Shown here one piece after another: positions 38,842 to 48,622 of a DNA stretch of 64,000 nucleotides. The translations under genes and the position numbers were made by a program. Location: positions 186,001-250,000 of the forward strand of contig NZ_JABFTV010000001.1 in assembly GCF_021404405.1 (NCBI RefSeq). The letters are read 5' to 3'. Each line of letters starts with the position of its first letter. Positions within the stretch are counted from its first letter, which is position 1. The notes under the pieces were generated by a model that had not been told where the DNA came from, made no database searches, and saw only the letters and a list, made by a program, of their open reading frames with translations. Source of the stretch: Billgrantia aerodenitrificans. GTDB lineage: Bacteria; Pseudomonadota; Gammaproteobacteria; Pseudomonadales; Halomonadaceae.

Positions 38842-39039
38842 TCAGAGCTTGTTGGCCCAGTCGTCGACCTGGCGTTCCGCTTCCTCGCGCTCCAGGCCAT
38901 ATCGATGCTGGATCTTGCCGATCAGTTCATCCTTCTTGCCGCCGACCTGATCCAGCTCATCGTCGGTAAGCTCACCCCAACTGGTGCGGGCCTTACCTTT
39001 CATTTCTTTCCACTTGCCTTCAATCTGATCCCAGTTCAT
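38842..39039 (-). CDS. CsbD-family stress protein
   Basis: This 65-residue protein starts MNWDQIEGKWKEMKGKARTSWGELTDDELDQVGGKKDELIGKIQ, the complete CsbD (YjbJ) pattern of two short helices rich in charged residues. Family members are highly expressed in stationary phase and osmotic stress; the molecular role is not known. AAGGAG is well placed before ATG 39039. It lies upstream of the exported PRC-barrel gene, in the same direction. Confidence 0.92.
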   Translation of the reverse strand: MNWDQIEGKWKEMKGKARTSWGELTDDELDQVGGKKDELIGKIQHRYGLEREEAERQVDDWANKL

Positions 39040-39157
39040 TTCCGTCACTCCTTTCCTTGAGTGGACCCGTCGTGCACTTCTCAAATTAGATCACGTTCTT
39101 GCCGCTGTAAGTCAGATTAGGTTTCGGACTGTTTCGAAGAGTAATTAGGAAATGGCG

Positions 39158-39209
39158 ATAGGGTGGATCGATAGGGTGGATCGATAGGGTGGATCGATAG
39201 GGCGGAGCG
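39158..39209. repeat. 13-bp tandem repeat, four units
   Basis: ATAGGGTGGATCG is repeated perfectly three times (39158-39196) and a fourth time with two changes (39197-39209). It lies between the CsbD gene and guaB. The copy number could vary between strains. Confidence 0.9.
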
Positions 39210-39260
39210 ACGGGGCGCAGTGATGGATGGACGACAGCCCTGCCGAAGGCCGCACTCGCA

Positions 39261-40810
<1,550 letters not shown>

Positions 40811-40833
40811 CCGCCAGCTCGTAAGAGACAAAC

Positions 40834-40864
40834 GCGGCGGGTATCATCCCGCCGCACGCTTTTT
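40834..40864 (+). terminator. hairpin between guaB and guaA
   Basis: GCGGCGGG-TATCAT-CCCGCCGC is followed by ACGC and five T residues. It probably attenuates rather than fully stops guaB transcription before guaA, which starts 43 bases later. Confidence 0.7.
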
Positions 40865-40906
40865 GCATCCGGCCCGCCGCCATACGCTGCCAGTAGAGAC
40901 GCCCAG

Positions 40907-42481
40907 ATGACCGACATTCACGCCCACAAGATCCTCATCCTCGACTTCGGCTCCCAGTACACTCAGCTGATCGCCCGCCGCGTGCGCGAGATCGGCGTGT
41001 ACTCCGAAGTGCGTGCCTACGACATCACCGAGGAAGAGATCCGCGAATACGCCCCCAACGGCATCATCCTCTCCGGCGGGCCGGAATCCACCGTGGCCTC
41101 CGGCTCGCCCCGCGCGCCTGAGTGCGTGTTCGAGATGGGCCTGCCGGTGCTGGGCATCTGCTACGGCATGCAGACCATGGCGGTGCAGCTCGGCGGCGCC
41201 GTGGAAGGCTCCGACAAGCAGGAGTTCGGCTACGCCCAGGTCAAGATCGACAGCGACGACGACCTGTTCCGCGACATCAAGGACCACGTGGACCATGACG
41301 GCAAGGCGCTGCTCGACGTGTGGATGAGCCACGGCGACAAGGTGGCCCGCGCCCCTGAACAGTTCACCGTGACCGCCTCCACCCCCAGCTGCCCCATCGC
41401 CGCCATGACCTGGCCCGAGAAGCGCTTCTACGCCGTGCAGTTCCACCCCGAGGTGACTCACACCCTGCAAGGCATGCGCATCCTCGAGCACTTCGTGGTG
41501 GGCGTGTGCGGCGCCGAAAAGCTGTGGACCCCGGCCCGCATCATCGAAGACCAGATCGCCCGCGTGCGCGACCAGGTGGGCGACCGCCACGTGCTACTCG
41601 GCCTCTCCGGCGGCGTGGACTCCTCGGTAGTAGCCGCACTGCTGCACAAGGCCATCGGCGACCAGCTCACCTGCGTATTCGTGGATAACGGCCTGCTGCG
41701 CAAGAACGAAGGCGACCAGGTGATGGAAACCTTCGCCCGCCACATGGGCGTGAAGGTGATCCGCGTAGACGCCGAAGAACTGTTCCTCTCCAAGTTGAAA
41801 GGGGAGAACGACCCGGAAGCCAAGCGCAAGATCATCGGCAACACCTTCATCGACGTGTTCGATGAAGAGGCCAGCAAGATCGAAGGCGTCGACTTCCTAG
41901 CCCAGGGCACCATCTACCCCGACGTGATCGAATCCGCCGCCAGCAAGACCGGCAAGGCCCACGTGATCAAGTCGCACCACAACGTCGGCGGCCTGCCGGA
42001 GACCATGAAGCTGCAGCTGGTCGAACCGCTGCGCGAACTGTTCAAGGACGAAGTGCGCAAGCTCGGCCTGGAACTCGGCCTGCCCTACGACATGGTGTAC
42101 CGCCACCCCTTCCCGGGGCCGGGCCTGGGCGTGCGCATTCTCGGCGAAGTGAAGAAGGAGTACGCCGACATCCTGCGCGAAGCCGACGCCATCTTCATCG
42201 AAGAACTGCACAACGCCGACTGGTACCACAAGACCAGCCAGGCCTTCGCCGTGTTCCTGCCGGTCAAATCCGTCGGCGTGGTTGGCGACGGCCGCCGCTA
42301 CGAATGGGTCATCGCCCTGCGCGCCGTGGAAACCATCGACTTCATGACCGCACGCTGGGCCCACCTGCCGTATGAGCTGCTGGAGAAAGTCTCCAACCGC
42401 ATCATCAACGAGATCCGCGGCGTCTCCCGCGTGACGTACGACGTCAGCAGCAAGCCGCCCGCGACGATTGAGTGGGAGTGA
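40907..42481 (+). CDS. guaA: GMP synthase (glutamine-hydrolysing)
   Basis: GuaA aminates XMP to GMP. The 524-residue protein has the class I amidotransferase domain with nucleophile Cys in VLGICYGMQ and the catalytic QFHPEVTHT, then the ATP-pyrophosphatase loop [14 protein letters not shown] and the C-terminal dimerisation domain ending PATIEWE. The 3' end of guaA is a known integration site for genomic islands; the accessory genes start just past its terminator. Confidence 0.97.
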   Translation: MTDIHAHKILILDFGSQYTQLIARRVREIGVYSEVRAYDITEEEIREYAPNGIILSGGPESTVASGSPRAPECVFEMGLPVLGICYGMQTMAVQLGGAVEGSDKQEFGYAQVKIDSDDDLFRDIKDHVDHDGKALLDVWMSHGDKVARAPEQFTVTASTPSCPIAAMTWPEKRFYAVQFHPEVTHTLQGMRILEHFVVGVCGAEKLWTPARIIEDQIARVRDQVGDRHVLLGLSGGVDSSVVAALLHKAIGDQLTCVFVDNGLLRKNEGDQVMETFARHMGVKVIRVDAEELFLSKLKGENDPEAKRKIIGNTFIDVFDEEASKIEGVDFLAQGTIYPDVIESAASKTGKAHVIKSHHNVGGLPETMKLQLVEPLRELFKDEVRKLGLELGLPYDMVYRHPFPGPGLGVRILGEVKKEYADILREADAIFIEELHNADWYHKTSQAFAVFLPVKSVGVVGDGRRYEWVIALRAVETIDFMTARWAHLPYELLEKVSNRIINEIRGVSRVTYDVSSKPPATIEWE

Positions 42482-42527
42482 GGCACGCCTAGGCAAAACG
42501 CCTGACACGGCTAAGCTGACCGAGATC

Positions 42528-42557
42528 AAGGGCTTACCAATTGGTAAGCCCTTTTTC
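42528..42557 (+). terminator. guaA rho-independent terminator
   Basis: AAGGGCTTACC-AATT-GGTAAGCCCTT is followed by TTTC and further T residues. It marks the end of the guaB-guaA unit and the left edge of the accessory region. Confidence 0.85.
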
Positions 42558-42815
42558 TTTGCAATTCGTTACAGGGTTTTGTTTACTCAGGTTAAGGTCG
42601 CCGAGACGACCGCCGATAGAACAGGTAGTACAACGCAGACAGGGCTGTCGCAGGGAAAGGATGTCATCCCCGGGCGGTAGCGTGTTGGAAAACAGTATTT
42701 TGGGAAGTAACAAGTACTTGAGGTAAGCTCTAGAAGATATTGTAAGTCATGTTGGTCATTGAAGTAAGTGGCTGTAAATACGTCGCGAGATTAAAAGGGT
42801 AGGAAGGAGCTATGC
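42558..42815. other. island left junction, no gene seen
   Basis: Base composition falls from GC-rich to AT-rich across this stretch. No coding frame with a plausible product was found and no copy of the guaA 3' end was recognised here. It probably carries the promoter of the following operon. Confidence 0.5.
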
Positions 42816-42839
42816 ATGAACCGTGTTTTTTGTAGATAG
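42816..42839 (+). CDS. seven-codon leader mini-ORF
   Basis: ATG AAC ... AGA TAG encodes MNRVFCR. GGAAGGAG sits six bases before its start, better than any site before the large gene. Its TAG is followed directly by the ATG at 42840, so ribosomes could reinitiate. It is either a regulatory leader or chance. Confidence 0.35.
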   Translation: MNRVFCR

Positions 42840-44063
42840 ATGAGGGGGAGGAACGTGAATAACGGTAAGAGTTTTTCTGAATTAACCAGCGCCGATAAAA
42901 AAGAAGTCGGCTTCCATTATCAGTATTATTATTTTCTCTATCGACTTCTGAATTTAAAATCAGGTCAATCCGTTGGCCTTGAAGTTAAAGATGATGTGCA
43001 TACAGAGTTGGATAACGATACGCAGATTCTCTTTCAGTTAAAACATACAGTGCAGAAAAATGCCGCTGATTTCGCTGTAGCGCTTGCTGAGTTAGATAAT
43101 GATTTGTGGAAGACGCTACATAATTGGGCAAAGATCATTTCCGACGAATCAGTTGGCCGCAAGCATGGCCATGAACAAATAGCTTTTATTGCGAAAACAG
43201 AGTTTCATTTGGTTACTAATAAGTCAGAGAGTCATAAAAATAATTTCCTGAAGAATTTGGAATGCTATAAGTTTGGAAGTGTTAGTTCAGGTGAGCTAAA
43301 GTCCTACATAGAGACTCTGTATAGGAAAACACAGAATTCCCATCTCAAAAATTACATTAAAGTAGTTCTAACTCTTGAAGATAAGGTTTTCCAATTGTTC
43401 ATGAGCAAGATATACCTAGAGCAAAGTGTGGAGGACCTTCATTCTCTAATAAAAAAATCTATAAGAGAAAAGATGGTCGCGAATAGCAAGGTTGATATTG
43501 TCTTTGAGAGGCTTGATTCAAACATTAGGACTGATAATTACTTTAAAATAAAACAAGGTCAGAAAGTGGAAGTCGATTTTGACTCTTTTTATAGCCGCTA
43601 TAGAAATATTTTTTCTGCTTCTCGGGAGCCGCTTCAGCTAGGAAAGCCATTTAAGCCTGCATATCCAGATGACGTTTTTTCTCAAGTTTTTATTAAACAG
43701 CTCATCGCCATTAAAGCTATGAAGGATGATGATGTCGAAAAGGCTTACGAGTATACGTTAAAAAAACTAAAAATCACTCGCTTTTTAGAGGACTGGCTTC
43801 AGTCAGGGGAGCTAGTATCCGACGAAATAATTGAATTTCATGGCGACGTAAAAAACAAATGGCAAAATGGGTTTGAACATTGGTGTCAAGACTGCCTTGA
43901 TCATGAGGCGATAAGTAAAGCGAAAAGCTTGTTGTATGATCTGCGGCAAATAGAATTTACTATAGCTAGTAGCAAGCTTAACACTGAGCTGAGCAATGGA
44001 GAGATTTATCATCTTTCTGATGAAAGGATAATCGGGTGGCATCGGGATTGGGAGGATATCTGA
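42840..44063 (+). CDS. ABC-3C system nuclease/effector (DUF4297-like N-terminus)
   Basis: This 407-residue protein has an N-terminal restriction-endonuclease-like domain: GFHYQYYYFLYRLL, then Glu48 and Asp52 in LEVKDD, and Gln66 and Lys68 in LFQLKHT. This pattern is shared with Cap4-type dsDNA nucleases. The C-terminal half (from about residue 260) resembles the ABC-3C-specific domain that joins nuclease to partner proteins. It is first in a three-gene set with a small middle protein and a DUF3732-like ATPase. Strongly AT-rich codons differ from the chromosome. GTG 42855 is an alternative start. The proposed role is DNA cleavage on phage sensing. Confidence 0.78.
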   Translation: MRGRNVNNGKSFSELTSADKKEVGFHYQYYYFLYRLLNLKSGQSVGLEVKDDVHTELDNDTQILFQLKHTVQKNAADFAVALAELDNDLWKTLHNWAKIISDESVGRKHGHEQIAFIAKTEFHLVTNKSESHKNNFLKNLECYKFGSVSSGELKSYIETLYRKTQNSHLKNYIKVVLTLEDKVFQLFMSKIYLEQSVEDLHSLIKKSIREKMVANSKVDIVFERLDSNIRTDNYFKIKQGQKVEVDFDSFYSRYRNIFSASREPLQLGKPFKPAYPDDVFSQVFIKQLIAIKAMKDDDVEKAYEYTLKKLKITRFLEDWLQSGELVSDEIIEFHGDVKNKWQNGFEHWCQDCLDHEAISKAKSLLYDLRQIEFTIASSKLNTELSNGEIYHLSDERIIGWHRDWEDI

Positions 44064-44067
44064 ATAT

Positions 44068-44529
44068 ATGTTAGAAAAGGTAGAGAAGAATTATTGGGGC
44101 GGCTATAATAACATTGGTGTAGGCGCGGTGGCTATTGCATCAGTATTAAACCACTCTTACAGCTTATCCATCTCCAAAGTCCTATTAATCATCCCCATGG
44201 TCGTGCATCGCCCCACCTTGGCCCATATGTCACATAAGGGGATACAGGAGCGTGGTTCGGCAGCACTTGCATCAGGTTCGCCTAATTTATTTGTTAATTT
44301 CAATCAACGATTTGAAAGCTACCTGCCCTTATCATTAAATTCTGTTCAATTACTAGTCCACCTTGGTTATGCAAGATTCGGACAATCCCTTGTGCGTCAA
44401 AAAATTCTTACTGTTGATAAGATGTTTGGGCGACGCGCTCAAAAAATTAATCAAGCTTCCAAAAAAATTTCTGAGCTTCTTCAAGAAGATGAGGAAGAGC
44501 TTTACTTAAACTTAAGGGTGCATTTGTGA
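44068..44529 (+). CDS. ABC-3C system middle component
   Basis: This 153-residue protein sits four bases after the nuclease gene and overlaps the ATPase gene by GTGA. It has the pattern of ABC-3C middle components: NIGVGAVAIASVLN, a hydrophobic helix with LLIIPMVVHRPTLAHM, and a C-terminal RAQKINQASKKISELL. These proteins are thought to bridge the ATPase and the effector. The assignment depends as much on position as on sequence. Confidence 0.75.
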   Translation: MLEKVEKNYWGGYNNIGVGAVAIASVLNHSYSLSISKVLLIIPMVVHRPTLAHMSHKGIQERGSAALASGSPNLFVNFNQRFESYLPLSLNSVQLLVHLGYARFGQSLVRQKILTVDKMFGRRAQKINQASKKISELLQEDEEELYLNLRVHL

Positions 44530-46379
44530 ATTTCGGTATTGATTCTGTTGTTATTTGGTCTAAGAGCGATGAGGTTCGCTTGCTAGAATTCAAGCGGAAT
44601 AAAGTTAATGTTATTACTGGTGAAAGTCAAACTGGAAAATCGACAATATTAAAAATTTTCGATTATTGTTTTTTGGCTAGTGAGCATGATATTCCTCACG
44701 ATGTTATTAACGACAACGTGAGCTGGTATGGTATTGGTTTTTATGTTAATGGGAAAGACTATTTTCTCGCTCGTCGTAGCCCTTCCGGAAATAATGTCTC
44801 TTCCGATTACTATTTTTCATCAATGGGTGAAGTGCCTAGAAAACCCGTCCCCAATATAAGGCAAGAAGATCTTCGTGGCATACTTGAGGCCGAATTTTCT
44901 ATTGATGATCGAGTCAGGATGCCGTTTGGGGGAAAGGTTATAAAGTCCGGCTCTAAGGTTTCCTTTCGTTACTTCTTAATGTTCAATTCCATTTCTGACG
45001 ATATAATTATTAACAGTAAAGTGTTTTTTGATAAGCAGGAGATAGATCGGTATCGTGAGGCTTTGCCGAGGATTTTTGACCTTGCTTTAGGAATTGATGA
45101 CCTTGAAAATATTATTTCACGTGAGCGTAAAGAGTTGCTGCTGAAAGAGCTCAACAAGCTGGAAAAGAAAAGAAACTCTTTTGCAGAAAGCAAAAGCTCC
45201 TTTGCTAGTGAAGTTCGAAATATTGCCGCTAAAGCTGCCGAATATGGACTAACCCCTGAGCTCAGTAAGGACATAACGGCTTCGAGTTTGAAGCAGCTTT
45301 TGGATAACCCCAATATTACCCCAGCTTTCGATGCCTCAACAAAGCGACGATCAGATATTAATTCAGAGTTATTCTCTATTAAAAGGCAGATTCGGAAATA
45401 TGCTCAATTCAATGAGGAGTATAAGAGTTACAAATCGACAGTAAAAAATTCTCAAGATAGCTTAAAGCCGTTGAAAGTCTTGATGGAGCGTTCCGATGAA
45501 ATTATAAAATCTGACATTTTTGACGAGTTGATTAGTAGCTTGCAGGTTGATCTTAGTGTAATAAACGAATCAATTAAATCTAGGAGACCAGTTGAAAGTC
45601 AAGTGAATGGAATCGTCAAGGAGTTAGAGGAAAAGAAAAAATTGTTATTAGAGGAGCTGCAGGCTCTTCCTGAGACGCCACGTTCCTTTAGTCAATTGCA
45701 AGATATGTGGATTTTTCTTGGTGAAGCCAGAGGTAAGCTGAAGGTTTATTCTAATTTAGATAGTAAATTGGTTGAAAGCCCTAATGATTCGAATTTAGAA
45801 GTTATGAGAGAGGAGTGTGAATCTATCCAAGTAAAGGATGTAGAAGCTGAACGTAATGCAACTATCAGTTTGATTGATGAAGTGGCTTCGGACTTGATGA
45901 GGCAGGCTAAGGATGCGTTGGAAAACTACGGAACTTGGTATGCGAGTTTCAACTATAAAGAGAAGAAAATACAGCTAAGGAAGCCAAAGTCTACTTTGAT
46001 CGAAAATGTCGGGAGTAGTTCTAATCATATGTTTTTGCATCTTATGCATTTTTTGTCACTACATGAGGTGGCTATTAATAAAAATTCCAAGTTTGTGCCA
46101 AGTTTCTTATTTGTTGACCAGCCGAGTCGGCCATATTGGGGCGAAGAAGAGGATGTTAATCCGGAAAATCTCATTCATAGTGATAGGGCGAAAATAAGAA
46201 CCGCTTTCGAGATGCTCGATAATTTTATTTCTAATATAAATAAGGAGTACAATCATCAATTTCAAATTATTATGCTAGAGCATGTGCCGTCCGCAATGTT
46301 CGATGGTTTAAGTAGTTTCCATCTTTTGTCCCCTTTCAGAGATGGCAATGCTCTTATTCCAAATGGTTGGAAAAACTAA
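44526..46379 (+). CDS. ABC-3C system ATPase (DUF3732-type)
   Basis: This 617-residue SMC/RecN-like ABC ATPase has Walker A GESQTGKST (residues 32-40), central coiled coils (residues about 200-450), and a C-terminal segment FLFVDQPSRPYWG with Gln in place of the usual catalytic Glu, as in DUF3732 proteins. A terminal IIMLEHVP motif follows. It would sense foreign DNA or structure and license the nuclease. GTG start 44526 overlaps the preceding stop. Confidence 0.8.
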   Translation: MNFGIDSVVIWSKSDEVRLLEFKRNKVNVITGESQTGKSTILKIFDYCFLASEHDIPHDVINDNVSWYGIGFYVNGKDYFLARRSPSGNNVSSDYYFSSMGEVPRKPVPNIRQEDLRGILEAEFSIDDRVRMPFGGKVIKSGSKVSFRYFLMFNSISDDIIINSKVFFDKQEIDRYREALPRIFDLALGIDDLENIISRERKELLLKELNKLEKKRNSFAESKSSFASEVRNIAAKAAEYGLTPELSKDITASSLKQLLDNPNITPAFDASTKRRSDINSELFSIKRQIRKYAQFNEEYKSYKSTVKNSQDSLKPLKVLMERSDEIIKSDIFDELISSLQVDLSVINESIKSRRPVESQVNGIVKELEEKKKLLLEELQALPETPRSFSQLQDMWIFLGEARGKLKVYSNLDSKLVESPNDSNLEVMREECESIQVKDVEAERNATISLIDEVASDLMRQAKDALENYGTWYASFNYKEKKIQLRKPKSTLIENVGSSSNHMFLHLMHFLSLHEVAINKNSKFVPSFLFVDQPSRPYWGEEEDVNPENLIHSDRAKIRTAFEMLDNFISNINKEYNHQFQIIMLEHVPSAMFDGLSSFHLLSPFRDGNALIPNGWKN

Positions 46380-46847
46380 ATCCCACTCCATTCAGGAAGA
46401 CGCTGGCGACACAGGCGTGTTCTTGGGGCTTTGCTGCACAAGAGCCCATGTGCTCTTGCCCAGCAGTGAGAGGTACACTGAACGTGGTGAATCATAGCAA
46501 GGGAAACTGCTTAAGAAATATAAAACGTGCCCATTACCTTACAAGCCTACAAGGTTGAGATGTATCTGGCGAACATGCTAGCAGCGTGAGTTTGGTAATT
46601 TTCATGTATTTTCTTTGCACTTAAATACAAATACAAGGCAGGGGCAATAACGTATCCGGCAATTAATAAAAGAGATTAAGTTCCTCTTCACGGTTGTGGC
46701 CGGATCCGGCGTTCCTTCTCAGACGACACAGGTGACATCCGCATGCACAGTATCTATACCATGACCATCTAGCTTGAAAATACATTACCATATTTTTCTT
46801 TGGCCCGCTAGGCAACTTATGCGAGCGTTGACTACGATGCGCTGATT
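46380..46847. other. gene-free gap between the two defence operons
   Basis: No convincing gene was seen. A hairpin CAAGAGC-CCATGT-GCTCTTG (46439-46458) lies 60 bases after the ABC-3C ATPase and may end its transcript. The rest is AT-rich and presumably holds the promoter of the methyltransferase operon. Confidence 0.5.
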
Positions 46848-48581
46848 ATGGCTTTACTTAAAAAAACTCGTTTTCAGCGACTTGCGCACTCCCTGTGTAA
46901 GATCGCACAAGATCGTCAAATTACCCCTGAAACTGTTATCGGTACAGCATTGGCCAGTTGGTGCTCGCAATCCTTTTCTGGACTGCCGAAATCTGGTTTG
47001 CCAGTGTCAGTTACACTGCAGCATGATCCGATAGTGGTTGCCTTTGTTGACTTTGTCATGGTTAACGAGCTGCAGGAGGCAACATACTGGTTTTCCTCTT
47101 TATATGCACAACTGATTGGAGAAAAAAAACGCAAGAAGCTAGCCATGTTCTTCACTCCACCATCACTGACTAAGCGGCTGCTAGATGATTTGGAGAACAG
47201 CGGGGTCGACTTCGTCAGTCGTAGTTTCTGTGACCCGGCGTGCGGTGGTGCGGCCTTTCTAACTCCCATCGCTATGCGAATGCGAGATGCGTTGCACTCC
47301 AAGGGTGCAACCCCGGAGCAGGTACTCCAGCACGTGCAAGCGCATCTATTCGGTATCGACAAGAATGAAACTCTGTGCAAGTTATCTCAACACTTTCTTC
47401 TGATGGCACTGCACAACGAGGTCGTAGACGCTGAGATAGTGCCGCAATTCCAAGTGTTGTGGGATGATTCACTGCAGCAGATGCCAAACCTAGCAGGTAA
47501 ACTGGATGTCGTCGTTTGTAACCCGCCGTTTCGCAAGATGTCGGCAGATGAGGTGAGGGAATACTTTGATGAGTTTTCCGACATCATCGAAGCGCAGCCG
47601 AATCTCTATGCACTTTTCATTGCCCTTTGCGTAAAGTTGCTTGCACCTGGAGGGACTTGCGCACTAGTGACACCTACAAGTTATTTGTCGGGGCGGTATT
47701 TTTCCAAGCTACGAACCTACCTTATGACCCAAACACGAGTGCTGAGCATTGGCATGGTAAGTGATCGTCAAGGTGTCTTCATTGACGTTGAGCAGGAGAC
47801 GGCGCTGACTCTTGCAAGACGTGAAGACAACAGACACATGCACTTGACAGTTGCTGAGGTGAGTGTGGTTTCCAGAGATGGTAGCTATAAAGACGTTGGC
47901 CAGTGTTCGTTGCCGAACTCGGGCTTAGTTTGGCCTATTCCGCGTACAGAAAGCGATGTTCTGTTGTTGCGTAGTACGTCGAAGTCAAAGATTTTTCTTG
48001 AAGATTACGGCTATACAGTTCGAATTGGAGCCTTTGTATGGAATCGTGACACGCGCCCTACTTACCCATCGGCCAAAAGTGCCGCTAGAGCAAATGGAGG
48101 TACGGCGATTCCTCTGCTGTGGTCCAGCGATATTGCCGCTGACGGAAGTTTACGATTTGACGGTCTGTCGAGCGTCAATAAGGAGCCTCGTTTTGTGGAC
48201 TTTGGCTCTAAATTGCATCGGTCAGTAGTTCGATTTCCCAGTGTGATACTACAGCGCGTAACATCAAATGACCAGCCGAGGCGGCTGATTGCAGCAGCTG
48301 TTCCAGAAAATATCTTTGATAGCTACGGGGGATTCGTCGGTGAGAATCATACAGTCATCCTCGAGCAAGTTGTACCAGAGCCAGTGCTTCCGCCGGCGCA
48401 ATTGGCTAAATTGCTGGGAACTCCAACCGTTGATCGTTACTTCCGGTGTATATCAGGAGCAACCAATGTCTCCGCTTTTGAGCTAAAGCAGCTGCGTCTG
48501 CCAGATCCAGATCGGCTAAAGAAATACCTAGCACAGGGCCACGACATCGCCGAGGCTGCACGGCGAGCTTTATACGATTAG
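46848..48581 (+). CDS. N6-adenine-type DNA methyltransferase (DISARM-associated)
   Basis: This 577-residue class I methyltransferase has SAM motif I DPACGGAAFL (the family usually has DPxxGxGxF) and catalytic motif IV NPPF, which marks N6-adenine or N4-cytosine methylation. The C-terminal part could be a target recognition domain (from about residue 380). It is first in an operon with a 939-residue protein, DrmA and DrmB. It would mark self DNA. It is much shorter than the usual drmMI product of class 1 DISARM. Confidence 0.82.
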   Translation: MALLKKTRFQRLAHSLCKIAQDRQITPETVIGTALASWCSQSFSGLPKSGLPVSVTLQHDPIVVAFVDFVMVNELQEATYWFSSLYAQLIGEKKRKKLAMFFTPPSLTKRLLDDLENSGVDFVSRSFCDPACGGAAFLTPIAMRMRDALHSKGATPEQVLQHVQAHLFGIDKNETLCKLSQHFLLMALHNEVVDAEIVPQFQVLWDDSLQQMPNLAGKLDVVVCNPPFRKMSADEVREYFDEFSDIIEAQPNLYALFIALCVKLLAPGGTCALVTPTSYLSGRYFSKLRTYLMTQTRVLSIGMVSDRQGVFIDVEQETALTLARREDNRHMHLTVAEVSVVSRDGSYKDVGQCSLPNSGLVWPIPRTESDVLLLRSTSKSKIFLEDYGYTVRIGAFVWNRDTRPTYPSAKSAARANGGTAIPLLWSSDIAADGSLRFDGLSSVNKEPRFVDFGSKLHRSVVRFPSVILQRVTSNDQPRRLIAAAVPENIFDSYGGFVGENHTVILEQVVPEPVLPPAQLAKLLGTPTVDRYFRCISGATNVSAFELKQLRLPDPDRLKKYLAQGHDIAEAARRALYD

Positions 48582-48622
48582 CGGCGCTTGTTATTTTGCC
48601 ATCCCATGAATCGAGGCGAGTC

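Noticed and set aside
42460..42560. Search for an attachment site at the guaA 3' end
   Set aside because: No direct repeat of the guaA end was recognised at the right side of the island and no integrase is present, so none is annotated.
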